Of a DNA stretch of 64,000 nucleotides, positions 52,512 to 61,246 are shown piece by piece. The DNA comes from Algibacter miyuki (GTDB lineage Bacteria; Bacteroidota; Bacteroidia; Flavobacteriales; Flavobacteriaceae). Location: assembly GCF_042427745.1 (NCBI RefSeq), contig NZ_JBHMFA010000004.1. One strand, 5' to 3'. Made by a program: the position numbers and the translations under genes. Numbering within the stretch: the first letter of the stretch is position 1; each line of letters begins with the position of its first letter. The notes under the pieces are model-generated. The model worked only from the letters and a program-made list of their open reading frames with translations. It ran no database searches and was not told where the DNA came from.

Positions 52512-53701
52512 TAGTCTTTATATGCTTTTAATGCTTGTTTTAAGATATTTACCGCTTTGATTAGGCTGTCTTTTTTGAGTACATAAGCAATACGAATTTG
52601 ATTTAAACCAACGCCTGGTGTTGAGTAAAATCCGGCTGCAGGAGCAACCATAACAGTTTCGCCATCGATGTCAAAATCTTCTAAAAGCCATTGTGCAAAA
52701 TGATCGGTATTTTTTACGGGTAATTCGACAATACAGTAAAATGCCCCTTTTGGAATGGCAACTTTTATGTTTTCTATTTTCTGTAATTCAGTAATTAACG
52801 TGTTACGTCGTTCTACATATTCTTCAATAACATCATCAAAATAACTTTGAGGTGTTTCTAAAGCAGCTTCACTAGCCAGTTGTGCATAGGTTGGCGGACT
52901 TAAACGGGCTTGTGCAAATTTCAAAACGGTTTGCATAAGTGCCTTGTTTTTAGAAATTAAACAACCTACACGTGCGCCACACATGCTGTATCGTTTAGAA
53001 ACCGAATCGATAATAACCGCATTCTGGCTAATGTTTTCCTCTTGAAGAATTGAATAGTGGGTTGCGCCATCGTAAACAAATTCGCGGTAAACCTCGTCAG
53101 CTACTAAATATAAATCGTGTTTTATCGCAATTTTAGCTAGCTTTTTTATTTCTTCTTCAGAATATAAATATCCTGTAGGATTACCTGGGTTACAAATTAA
53201 AATGGCTTTCGTATTAGGTGTTATTAATGCCTCGAAAGCTTCAATTGTTGGTAAAGCAAAATTATCGTCAATGTCGCAAATAGCAGGTACTACGTTTACA
53301 CCCGAAGCTGTAGAGAAGGCCGTGTAATTTGCATAAAATGGTTCCGGAATAATAACCTCGTCACCAGGATCCATAATGCTGCTGAATAAAAACTGTAAAG
53401 CTTCGCTGGCGCCCACGGTAACAATAATATCTTCTAAAGTGATATTTATTTGATGTTTTTTGTAGTACGTAGCCAACTTTTCCCGGTACTCGTCTGAACC
53501 TTGCGATCTAGAATATGAAAGCGTCTCGATGGTGTTGTTTTTAACAGCATCTAAGGCGACTTGAGGTGTTTTAATATCTGGTTGTCCAATATTTAAATGG
53601 TAAATCGATTTTCCTCTTTTTATTGCATCTTCAGCATAAGGAACTAACTTACGTATAGGAGACTGGGGCATAAGCTGCCCTTTTTTTGATATTGTTGGCA
53701 T
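52511..53701 (-). CDS. Class I/II aminotransferase, aspartate aminotransferase-like
   Basis: PLP-dependent aminotransferase (fold type I), 396 aa. The Schiff-base Lys is at about residue 236 in DSVSKRYSMCG. Other features are ASEALQFL for phosphate contact, NPGNPTGYL, ADEVYREF and the C-terminal NQIRIAYV with the carboxylate-binding Arg. The subgroup is that often named aspC in flavobacteria, but the true substrate could differ. Its stop shares one base with the murB start. Confidence 0.92.
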   Translation of the reverse strand: MPTISKKGQLMPQSPIRKLVPYAEDAIKRGKSIYHLNIGQPDIKTPQVALDAVKNNTIETLSYSRSQGSDEYREKLATYYKKHQINITLEDIIVTVGASEALQFLFSSIMDPGDEVIIPEPFYANYTAFSTASGVNVVPAICDIDDNFALPTIEAFEALITPNTKAILICNPGNPTGYLYSEEEIKKLAKIAIKHDLYLVADEVYREFVYDGATHYSILQEENISQNAVIIDSVSKRYSMCGARVGCLISKNKALMQTVLKFAQARLSPPTYAQLASEAALETPQSYFDDVIEEYVERRNTLITELQKIENIKVAIPKGAFYCIVELPVKNTDHFAQWLLEDFDIDGETVMVAPAAGFYSTPGVGLNQIRIAYVLKKDSLIKAVNILKQALKAYKD

Positions 53702-53819
53702 TTGTGTTTGTTTGTGTACAAAGTTGCAAAAAATAACTTAAAGTTGTTTAAAAACATGGGGTTAATGGTGTAATTGTAACAAAGATTACTAAATTGATAA
53801 AGAATGGTTTTTATTTAAC

Positions 53820-55157
53820 ATGAAAAAGACGCTTTACGTTCTAATTTTATTTGTGTTGGTGGGTAATTTAGGTTATTCACAAAATCGTTTTGTGGTAAAT
53901 AATAAGCGAGGAGTCGATAAAATTAAGTTTAAGCTCATTAATAACTTAATTATCATTCCTGTTGAAATTAATGGTGTTACGCTATCCTTTTTGTTAGATT
54001 CAGGCGTGAGTAAACCTATTATTTTTAATTTTTTGAATATATCCGATTCGTTAAAAATAAAAAATCCAACAAAAATACGCCTTAGAGGTTTAGGTGGCGG
54101 AGAATCTATTGAAGCTTTACAATCTGAAAACAATATTTTTAAAATTGGAGATGCTGTTAAAATTAATCAAGATGTTTATGCCATTCATGACTCTAATTTA
54201 AACTTTAGTCCTAGGCTGGGTATTCCGGTGCACGGCATTATAGGTTTTGATGTTTTTAAGGATTTAGTGGTTGAAATAAATTATGCACGAAAGTTTTTAC
54301 GGTTTACAAACCATAAAAAGTATAAATATAAGGCATGCCGTTCTTGTGAAGTGTTTAGTTTGGAGTTCTATAATAACAAGCCGTATATAAATGGTGAGAT
54401 TGATATAAATGATAATCTTATTCCTGTAAAATTATTAATCGATTCTGGCGGCAGTGATGCTTTATGGTTATTTGAAAATGAAGACCAAGGTATAACGACT
54501 AAGAATCCTTATTTTGAAGATTTTCTTGGGCATGGTTTAAGCGGAAGTGTTTACGGAAAGCGATCTAAAATTAAAGCCTTTCATTTAAATAAATACATTA
54601 TTAAAAATCCGAATGTCGCTTTTCCTGATTCTCTTTCTATTGGGCATGCGTTGGGGAATAAGCGGAGACATGGGAGTGTGTCTGGCGAAATATTAAAACG
54701 GTTCAATATTATTTTCGATTACCAAAAAGCAAAAGTAACCTTCAAAAAAAACATGTATTTTAAAGATGCCTTTGGATATAATAAAAGCGGAATCGAGTTA
54801 GAGCATAACGGCGTTAGGTTGATTAAAGAAGCTGAGCGTTTTGTATCGAAAAATAAGAGCCAAAATGAGAATGGGGTTTCCGATGATACTAAAATTGTAT
54901 TTAGTCCAAGTTATAATATTTCATTAAAACCTGTTTATGTTATTGTTGAATTGCGAAAAGGTTCGCCGGCCGAGAAAGTAGGCTTGCAAATAGGAGATAA
55001 TATTTTGTATATCAATAATCAACCGAGCTACGAATATTCGTTACAAAAATTAATGCACCTATTTTATGAAGATGTAGGTAAACGAATTAAATTAAAAGTA
55101 GAACGGCAAGGCGAAATTTTGACGTATTACTTTAAGTTAGAATCTGTTTTTAAATAG
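53820..55157 (+). CDS. PDZ domain-containing aspartyl protease
   Basis: A secreted 445-aa protein with signal peptide (residues 1-20, ending near YSQ). It carries two aspartic protease motifs, LLDSGVS (Asp60) and LIDSGGS (Asp208), each followed by a hydrophobic glycine stretch, suggesting two pepsin-like lobes in one chain. A PDZ domain fills about residues 350-440 (VIVELRKGSPAEKVGLQIGD). This architecture is usual for secreted Bacteroidota proteases of unknown target. It has its own terminator and stands alone on this strand. Confidence 0.85.
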   Translation: MKKTLYVLILFVLVGNLGYSQNRFVVNNKRGVDKIKFKLINNLIIIPVEINGVTLSFLLDSGVSKPIIFNFLNISDSLKIKNPTKIRLRGLGGGESIEALQSENNIFKIGDAVKINQDVYAIHDSNLNFSPRLGIPVHGIIGFDVFKDLVVEINYARKFLRFTNHKKYKYKACRSCEVFSLEFYNNKPYINGEIDINDNLIPVKLLIDSGGSDALWLFENEDQGITTKNPYFEDFLGHGLSGSVYGKRSKIKAFHLNKYIIKNPNVAFPDSLSIGHALGNKRRHGSVSGEILKRFNIIFDYQKAKVTFKKNMYFKDAFGYNKSGIELEHNGVRLIKEAERFVSKNKSQNENGVSDDTKIVFSPSYNISLKPVYVIVELRKGSPAEKVGLQIGDNILYINNQPSYEYSLQKLMHLFYEDVGKRIKLKVERQGEILTYYFKLESVFK

Positions 55158-55193
55158 AAAAGGCTTAAAACAAGATTGTTTTAAGCCTTTTTT
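55158..55193 (+). terminator. Terminator after the PDZ protease gene
   Basis: AAAGGCTTAAAACA pairs with TGTTTTAAGCCTTT around a 4-nt AGAT loop, followed by TTTT. It begins immediately after the stop at 55157, and on the opposite strand could also serve the converging DUF1573 gene. Confidence 0.9.
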
Positions 55194-55211
55194 AAATATT
55201 ATTTTTAGAGT

Positions 55212-55628
55212 CTATTGTTGTACAATACTCTTCTCTTTTTTCTGTAAAACACTTTGAGTGTTCGCTTCAATAACTAAACCTTTAATTTTTAAGGCTACTG
55301 TTGGTGTTACAGCGTTAGAAATTACAGTAATTGTTTTTCTAATTGGGTTAACACGGTTTGTATCGTATTTTACCTCAATAACACCTGTTTTTCCTGGCAT
55401 AATTGGAGCGTCTGGTTTTTTAGGGATAGTACATCCACAACTAGACGATACTTTAGATACAATTAAAGGCTCGTTTCCTGTGTTGGTAAATTCAAATTCG
55501 CGAACACCATTGGCACCTTTTTCTATAGTTCCATAATCGATAGTATCCGATTTAAATTCAATCTTAGCCTGTGCATTTACTGCATAGCTCATTAATCCGA
55601 TAAATAAAATTGTAATAATCTTTTTCAT
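55212..55628 (-). CDS. Secreted DUF1573 protein
   Basis: A 138-aa secreted protein with signal peptide (residues 1-19, ending in NAQA). The DUF1573 (Ig-like, ASH-type) fold is marked by FEFTNTGNEPLIVSKVSSSCGCT and KPDAPIMPGKTGVIEV, with two adjacent Cys in the CGC motif. Function unknown; similar domains are very common in secreted Bacteroidota proteins. It converges with the PDZ protease gene. Confidence 0.88.
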   Translation of the reverse strand: MKKIITILFIGLMSYAVNAQAKIEFKSDTIDYGTIEKGANGVREFEFTNTGNEPLIVSKVSSSCGCTIPKKPDAPIMPGKTGVIEVKYDTNRVNPIRKTITVISNAVTPTVALKIKGLVIEANTQSVLQKKEKSIVQQ

Positions 55629-55896
55629 AACTTTTTATTTAATATTCTATGTTTGATACAATTAATACCCGTTTTATTTGGGGTCATTTTATTGTTGTTA
55701 TTCGTAATAACTAAATCAAAAGTACTCACTTTTCCTGTCATCTACAAGAATAATGGGTGAAATACATATTAATTAACACCTTTAACCTAGTATCCGTACA
55801 TACTCCTTTTAGTGAATTCATTTAAAAATGTTGAAGCGTATTGGTTTAATATGGTTGCAATACCGCTTATTGCTTTCACAGAAAAAGAAATATAAG

Positions 55897-55904
55897 TACT
55901 TTTG
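55897..55904 (+). promoter_or_regulatory. Promoter of valS
   Basis: TACTTTTG matches TAnnTTTG exactly and is preceded by a TTTC at a spacing of 19 bp. It lies inside the longer reading of the valS frame (TTG 55902), which supports the downstream start at 55935. The 55629-55896 spacer holds no other gene that I see. Confidence 0.6.
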
Positions 55905-55934
55905 TATTTCAATATTCAAAAACTATTCCAAAGT

Positions 55935-58571
55935 ATGCAAATTCCATCAAAATATGATGCAAGTCAGGTAGAAAGTAAGTGGTACGATTACTGGATGAAA
56001 CATAATTATTTTCATTCAACACCCGATGAAAGAGAACCTTACACTATTGTAATTCCGCCGCCAAACGTTACAGGTGTATTGCACATGGGGCACATGCTTA
56101 ATAATACTATTCAAGATGTTTTAATTCGTCATGCGCGCTTGCAGGGCAAAAATGCATGTTGGGTTCCAGGAACCGATCACGCCTCTATTGCTACCGAAGC
56201 TAAAGTTGTTGCGAAGTTAAAGGAACAAGGCATTGATAAAAACGATTTAACTCGCGAAGAGTTTTTAGAACACGCTTGGGAATGGACGCACGAATATGGT
56301 GGCGTAATTTTAGAGCAGTTGAAAAAATTAGGATGTTCTTGCGATTGGGATAGAACGAAATTTACCATGGACGACGATATGTCGGAAGCCGTGATAAAAG
56401 TATTTATCGATTTACATGACAAAGGCTTAATTTATCGTGGTTACCGTATGGTAAACTGGGATCCAGAAGCTAAAACAACACTTTCTGATGAAGAAGTGAT
56501 TCATGAGGAACGTCAAGGAAACTTATATTATATTAATTATAAAATAGAAGGTAGTGACGATGTGTTAACCATTGCAACTACAAGACCTGAAACAATTTTT
56601 GGCGATTCTGCTATATGTATAAACCCGAACGATGAGCGTTTTGTTCACTTACGTGGAAAAAAAGCAATCGTTCCCATTTGCGGTAGAGTAATTCCAATTA
56701 TTGAAGACGAGTATGTCGATCTTGAATTTGGTACAGGTTGTTTAAAAGTAACACCTGCACACGATGAAAATGATAAGGTTTTAGGAGATAAGCACAACTT
56801 AGAAGTAATCGATATTTTTAATGAAGATGCCTCTTTAAATAGTTTTGGTTTACAATTTGAAGGTCAAGATCGTTTTGTTGCAAGAAAATCTGTAGCAAAG
56901 GAACTTGAGGCTTTAGGTGTTTTAGTAAAAACGGAAACACATATCAATAAAGTAGGAACTTCTGAAAGAACAAAAGCGGTTATCGAACCTCGCCTGTCCG
57001 ATCAATGGTTCCTTAAAATGGAGGAACTGGTAAAACCTGCGATTGAAGCTGTTTTAGGTGAAAATTCCGAAATTAAATTATTTCCAAAGAAATTTGAAAA
57101 CACCTATCGTCATTGGATGGAAAATATTCGCGACTGGAATATTTCTCGTCAGTTACTGTGGGGGCAACAAATTCCAGCTTACTTCTATGGCGACGGAAAA
57201 GAAGATTTTGTAGTTGCCGAAAATATTGAAGCAGCTTTGGAAAAAGCACAAAAAGCAACGGGCAAAACGGATTTAAAAGTTGAAGACTTAACACAAGATA
57301 CCGATGCGTTAGATACTTGGTTCTCGTCTTGGTTATGGCCCATGTCTGTTTTCGATGGTATTAGAAATCCAGAAAATGAAGAAATTAAATATTACTACCC
57401 AACCAACGATTTGGTTACCGGACCAGATATTTTATTCTTTTGGGTAGCTAGAATGATTATTGCAGGTTACGAGTATAAAGATGAAAAACCCTTTAACAAC
57501 GTATACTTAACAGGCTTAGTTCGCGATAAGCAACGCCGAAAAATGAGTAAAAGTTTAGGGAATTCTCCTGATGCTTTAAAACTTATTGAAGAATATAGTG
57601 CCGATGGTGTTCGTGTTGGATTACTATTGAGTTCGGCAGCCGGAAATGATTTAATGTTTGATGAAGCACTTTGCCAACAAGGAAAAGGATTCGGAAATAA
57701 AATATGGAATGCTTTTAATCTAACAAATCTTTGGGAGGTAAGCGAAACTATTCCACAACCAAACTCTAGTAAAATTGCTTTAGATTGGTACCAAGCCAAG
57801 TTTAATGCGGCTTTAGTAGATATTGAAGATCATTTTAGTAAGTATCGATTAAGTGATGCTTTAATGGCGATTTATAAACTTATTTACGATGATTTCTGTG
57901 GATGGTTATTAGAAATTGTAAAACCAGAATACCAGCAGCCAATTGATGCAACGACTTATAATAAAGTAATGGCTGTTTTTGAAGACAACTTAAAAATATT
58001 ACATCCATTTATGCCTTTTTTAACGGAAGATATTTGGCAATATATTTCTGAAAGAACTCCGGAAGATGCCTTAATTGTTGCAAAATGGCCAACCATACAG
58101 CCTATTAATCAAACTATTATTTCTCAATTTGAATTTGCTTCAGAAGTTATTTCAGGAATAAGAACGGTAAGGAAAGAAAAGAATATCGCCTTTAAAGATG
58201 CTATTGGGTTTTCTGTAATTAATAATGAAAATACCGATAAAACATTCGATGAGGTTATTGCTAAATTGGGTAACTTAGAAGCGGTAGATTATGTGTCAGA
58301 ACCTGTTGAAGGTGCTTTAACTTTTAGAGTGAAGGCCAACGAATATTTTATTCCGATGGAAGGCGCTATTGATGTTGAAGCTGAAATTAAGAAACTTTCA
58401 GAAGAACTTAAATACACCGAAGGTTTTCTAAAATCAGTTCAAAAGAAGCTCTCTAACGAACGTTTTGTTGCTGGCGCACCAGAACAAGTTATAGCTAACG
58501 AACGTAAGAAGGAAGCCGATGCTTTAGCTAAAATTGAAACGCTACAAGCAAGTTTAGTAAGCTTAGGTTAG
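55935..58571 (+). CDS. valS: Valyl-tRNA synthetase
   Basis: Class I aminoacyl-tRNA synthetase, 878 aa. The HIGH motif is PPPNVTGVLHMGHM, the KMSKS motif is RRKMSKSLGNSPD, and the editing domain shows TTRPETIFGDSAI. The C-terminal coiled coil (about 810-878) is the ValS-specific arm. I start at 55935 (MQIPSKYDAS), which is where homologues begin; the frame extends upstream but the earlier codon falls inside the promoter. A strong terminator follows. Confidence 0.97.
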   Translation: MQIPSKYDASQVESKWYDYWMKHNYFHSTPDEREPYTIVIPPPNVTGVLHMGHMLNNTIQDVLIRHARLQGKNACWVPGTDHASIATEAKVVAKLKEQGIDKNDLTREEFLEHAWEWTHEYGGVILEQLKKLGCSCDWDRTKFTMDDDMSEAVIKVFIDLHDKGLIYRGYRMVNWDPEAKTTLSDEEVIHEERQGNLYYINYKIEGSDDVLTIATTRPETIFGDSAICINPNDERFVHLRGKKAIVPICGRVIPIIEDEYVDLEFGTGCLKVTPAHDENDKVLGDKHNLEVIDIFNEDASLNSFGLQFEGQDRFVARKSVAKELEALGVLVKTETHINKVGTSERTKAVIEPRLSDQWFLKMEELVKPAIEAVLGENSEIKLFPKKFENTYRHWMENIRDWNISRQLLWGQQIPAYFYGDGKEDFVVAENIEAALEKAQKATGKTDLKVEDLTQDTDALDTWFSSWLWPMSVFDGIRNPENEEIKYYYPTNDLVTGPDILFFWVARMIIAGYEYKDEKPFNNVYLTGLVRDKQRRKMSKSLGNSPDALKLIEEYSADGVRVGLLLSSAAGNDLMFDEALCQQGKGFGNKIWNAFNLTNLWEVSETIPQPNSSKIALDWYQAKFNAALVDIEDHFSKYRLSDALMAIYKLIYDDFCGWLLEIVKPEYQQPIDATTYNKVMAVFEDNLKILHPFMPFLTEDIWQYISERTPEDALIVAKWPTIQPINQTIISQFEFASEVISGIRTVRKEKNIAFKDAIGFSVINNENTDKTFDEVIAKLGNLEAVDYVSEPVEGALTFRVKANEYFIPMEGAIDVEAEIKKLSEELKYTEGFLKSVQKKLSNERFVAGAPEQVIANERKKEADALAKIETLQASLVSLG

Positions 58572-58612
58572 ATGGTGTAATCGTTTTACGATTGTATTAT
58601 GAAATAGAACAT

Positions 58613-58654
58613 AAAAAAAGCACTAATGATTTTTAAATCGTTAGTGCTTTTTTA
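58613..58654 (+). terminator. Terminator after valS
   Basis: AAAAAAAGCACTAATGATTT pairs with AAATCGTTAGTGCTTTTTT in an almost perfect stem with a small loop and T tail, 40 bp after the valS stop. It faces the acyl-CoA-binding protein gene and may work for both strands. Confidence 0.9.
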
Positions 58655-58694
58655 TTTATATCAACTTCTGTAAAAGTAGTTTTCAGAAGTGTTT

Positions 58695-58961
58695 TTATTC
58701 TCGGTATAAAAAGTAATTATTAACCAACTCAATATAGGTTTCCATGGCTTCTTCTTTAGTAATATTTTTTACTTGAAATAAGGCGTTAGTTTTAAAAGCA
58801 TTGATAATAGGTTTCTTGCTTTTTGGGCGACTATAATCGTTGGTAGCCTTTTTATAGTAGGCGTATAGCTTCAATAAAGTGTCTGCAGGAAAAGGGTCTG
58901 CATGTGCATTTACCCGCTTTACGGCATCTTCAAACTGTATTTCTAAGTCTTTATTTATCAT
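58695..58961 (-). CDS. Acyl-CoA-binding protein
   Basis: An 88-aa ACBP-fold protein of four helices, with the ligand-contacting segments LKLYAYYKKATN and the SKKPIINAFKT region, and the C-terminal EEAMETYIELV. Such proteins bind long-chain acyl-CoA and buffer the acyl pool. The start at 58961 (MINKDLEIQF) matches homologues. Its coding region overlaps the psd stop by 11 bp, so it belongs to the phospholipid transcription unit. Confidence 0.9.
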   Translation of the reverse strand: MINKDLEIQFEDAVKRVNAHADPFPADTLLKLYAYYKKATNDYSRPKSKKPIINAFKTNALFQVKNITKEEAMETYIELVNNYFLYRE

Positions 58962-59610
58962 TAACTTCTGCAATAACACTTTCGCCTCCGCGAACTTTTT
59001 GGTTAAGTTCTACTTTAATTTTAGTGTCCAAAGGTAAGAATAAATCAACTCTTGAACCAAATTTTATAAATCCAGAGTCGGCACCTTGTATTGCTTTATC
59101 ATCTACTTTAGCGTAATTTACTATACGTTTGGCTAAAGCTCCCGCAATTTGACGGTATAATACTTTGCCGTAAGTTTCGTTTTCTACCACAACGGTTGTA
59201 CGTTCGTTTTCTTCACTAGCTTTTGGGTGCCATGCTACTAAAAACTTTCCTGGATGGTACTTGCTGAAAACAACATTTCCACCGATAGGGTAACGTGTTA
59301 CGTGTACATTTATTGGCGACATGAAAACGCTAACCTGTAATCGTTTTTCTTTGAAATATTCTTTTTCAAAAACTTCTTCAATAACCACAACTTTACCATC
59401 AACTGGAGATACAACATTTTTAGTGTCTAACGTGGTGTGGCGTTTTGGGTTTCTGAAAAATTGAAGGATGATGATTAAAAAAGCCAATACAGTAATCATT
59501 AATAAGGTTCTAAGCCAGTAAATAGCAATAAAACCATCAATTAATAAAAATAAGGCCACAACTACGATGAGCGTGATTAGGATAATTTTATTTCCTTCTT
59601 TATGAAACAT
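58951..59610 (-). CDS. psd: Phosphatidylserine decarboxylase
   Basis: Membrane-associated enzyme that makes phosphatidylethanolamine. It is the short (type II-like) form, 219 aa, with two N-terminal membrane segments (about 10-45), VSPVDGKVVV, the NVHVTRYP metal region, and the self-cleavage site in FIKFGSRVD, where Gly-Ser becomes the pyruvoyl group. It lies between cdsA and the acyl-CoA-binding protein gene, overlapping both. Confidence 0.94.
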   Translation of the reverse strand: MFHKEGNKIILITLIVVVALFLLIDGFIAIYWLRTLLMITVLAFLIIILQFFRNPKRHTTLDTKNVVSPVDGKVVVIEEVFEKEYFKEKRLQVSVFMSPINVHVTRYPIGGNVVFSKYHPGKFLVAWHPKASEENERTTVVVENETYGKVLYRQIAGALAKRIVNYAKVDDKAIQGADSGFIKFGSRVDLFLPLDTKIKVELNQKVRGGESVIAEVNDK

Positions 59611-60421
59611 AGTGCAAAATTCTTAAAAACAAATATATAAAAGGTGCTGCAAATATAATACTATCTAAGCGATCTAAGAGCCCTCCATGGCCAGGCATAA
59701 TAGTTCCACTGTCTTTTACTTGGGCTTGACGCTTAAATTTCGATTCGATTAAATCGCCTAAAGTACCGAATACACTGATGATTATGCTTAAAATAAGCCA
59801 ATATGTAGAGTTTAGAATTTCTGTGTAATTAGCAATAAAATAACTGGCTACACAGGCAAAAAACAGTCCGCCAAGAAAGCCTTCTACTGTTTTTTTAGGT
59901 GAAATTTTTTCAAAAAGCTTCTGTTTTCCAAAGTTTTTTCCCACTAAATACGCAAAAGTATCATTCACCCAAACTAATATAAAACCACCTAATAAAATGT
60001 TAGGGTTGTAGTCTTCATAATAATTAGCAATTAAAAACAAGAATATAAAACCGCTTGTAATGTAGAAGGTCGTGAGTAAAAAACGCTTAGAACTAAATAA
60101 AGGAATGATTTTTTTTGAGAACAAATCTCTTATTAAAAAAAGAAGCACAAAAATAGTAAGGACTGTAAGTACCTGAATGGCATCGTTTGCTGCTTCTAAG
60201 TCTAGTTTAAAGAGTTTGTAATAAGCTATTAAACCATAAAGTACAATAAATATAAGGTATGGAATGTTACTTTTAAGCTGCGTTAATTTTTTAAATTCTT
60301 GAATACTGATGATACCAAAAACGAATAAAAGTACGGTAATGGCGTATTCAAATTGTAAACATGCTATAAGTATAACAACATAAAGTAAGCCTGAAAGCGA
60401 TCGGATGAGAGTTTCTTTCAT
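59600..60421 (-). CDS. cdsA: Phosphatidate cytidylyltransferase CdsA
   Basis: Integral membrane enzyme that makes CDP-diacylglycerol, the first committed step of phospholipid headgroup synthesis, upstream of Psd. Its 273 aa hold about seven membrane segments. The CTP-transferase signature is visible from WVNDTFAYLVGKNFGKQKLFE through SPKKTVEGFLGG to IMPGHGGLLDRLDSI. It overlaps psd by 11 bp. Confidence 0.95.
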   Translation of the reverse strand: MKETLIRSLSGLLYVVILIACLQFEYAITVLLFVFGIISIQEFKKLTQLKSNIPYLIFIVLYGLIAYYKLFKLDLEAANDAIQVLTVLTIFVLLFLIRDLFSKKIIPLFSSKRFLLTTFYITSGFIFLFLIANYYEDYNPNILLGGFILVWVNDTFAYLVGKNFGKQKLFEKISPKKTVEGFLGGLFFACVASYFIANYTEILNSTYWLILSIIISVFGTLGDLIESKFKRQAQVKDSGTIMPGHGGLLDRLDSIIFAAPFIYLFLRILHYVS

Positions 60422-60510
60422 GGTTAGTTGTTAGTTTTAATGTAAATACAAGCAGCTCCTGGTTGAGGTTTGGTTTGTACGATTAATGTTTTAATCATAG
60501 ATGGTGTAAC

Positions 60511-61119
60511 TTATAAATCTTCTAAAAGTAATAAATATAAGTTTTTGGAGCTACTACCATAAGTTAAAAAATCTTTGTCGTCTTGAGATTTAAAATGTTT
60601 TATGGTGGTAATATTAGTAGGTATTTTAGTTCGGTTGTTGTTTTTTATGCCTCTTAAACCTTCGCCTATATTTTCAACAATTTGGCTCGTAGTCCCGAAT
60701 ACTACAAAGTTTAAAGGGAGTTCTATTAATTTTTTTTCAAAAATTTGATTTGAAGAAATAAGTAAAGAACCATCGTTAGCAATCAAGTTTTCACAAGTTG
60801 TTAAAAAATAGGTCGCATCGCTAATCACCCGTGTAGAATTTAATTGCTCGCCTTTAAATTGGTCTTTTAAATTTTCATCTAATAATAGTACGTTTTTAGA
60901 GACCCAAGCGTTCTCTTCAATGATATTTTGAAGATTTTGGTAAACTTCAGATATATTTTCGCAATACAGAAATTTTCCGCCATTAGCTTTAAAGTTTATA
61001 GTAAACTTTTCGTCTATGGGCAGCTTTACTTCTGGCATATATCTGCCGCGGTCTGTTGATTCTAGTTCCTCTGATTTCTTATCAGGTTTTAAACCAAAAA
61101 GTTTTCTAAAAAGACTCAT
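60511..61119 (-). CDS. LUD (LutC/YkgG) domain protein
   Basis: A 202-aa cytoplasmic protein with the LUD fold, seen in DATYFLTTCENLIANDGSLLI, the VFGTTSQIVENIGEGL stretch and a late KSQDDKDFLTYGSSSKNLYL. LutC-type proteins belong to the lactate utilisation system elsewhere, but this one is without LutA or LutB and sits between ftsH and cdsA, a conserved position in flavobacteria. The metabolic role is therefore unclear. Confidence 0.82.
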   Translation of the reverse strand: MSLFRKLFGLKPDKKSEELESTDRGRYMPEVKLPIDEKFTINFKANGGKFLYCENISEVYQNLQNIIEENAWVSKNVLLLDENLKDQFKGEQLNSTRVISDATYFLTTCENLIANDGSLLISSNQIFEKKLIELPLNFVVFGTTSQIVENIGEGLRGIKNNNRTKIPTNITTIKHFKSQDDKDFLTYGSSSKNLYLLLLEDL

Positions 61120-61246
61120 TTAGCTGTGTGCAATTAACTATTTTTCTTTGGGATTTCTCAAATATAAAAAATCTTAAACTAACCATACGATTAATTTAAG
61201 ATTTTTACAAAAAGCTTAACAAAATTTATATTTTGTATATCCTTAT

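Noticed and set aside
60511..61119. Lactate utilisation operon (lutABC)
   Set aside because: Only the LutC-like protein is present; LutA and LutB are missing, and the neighbours are ftsH and cdsA.
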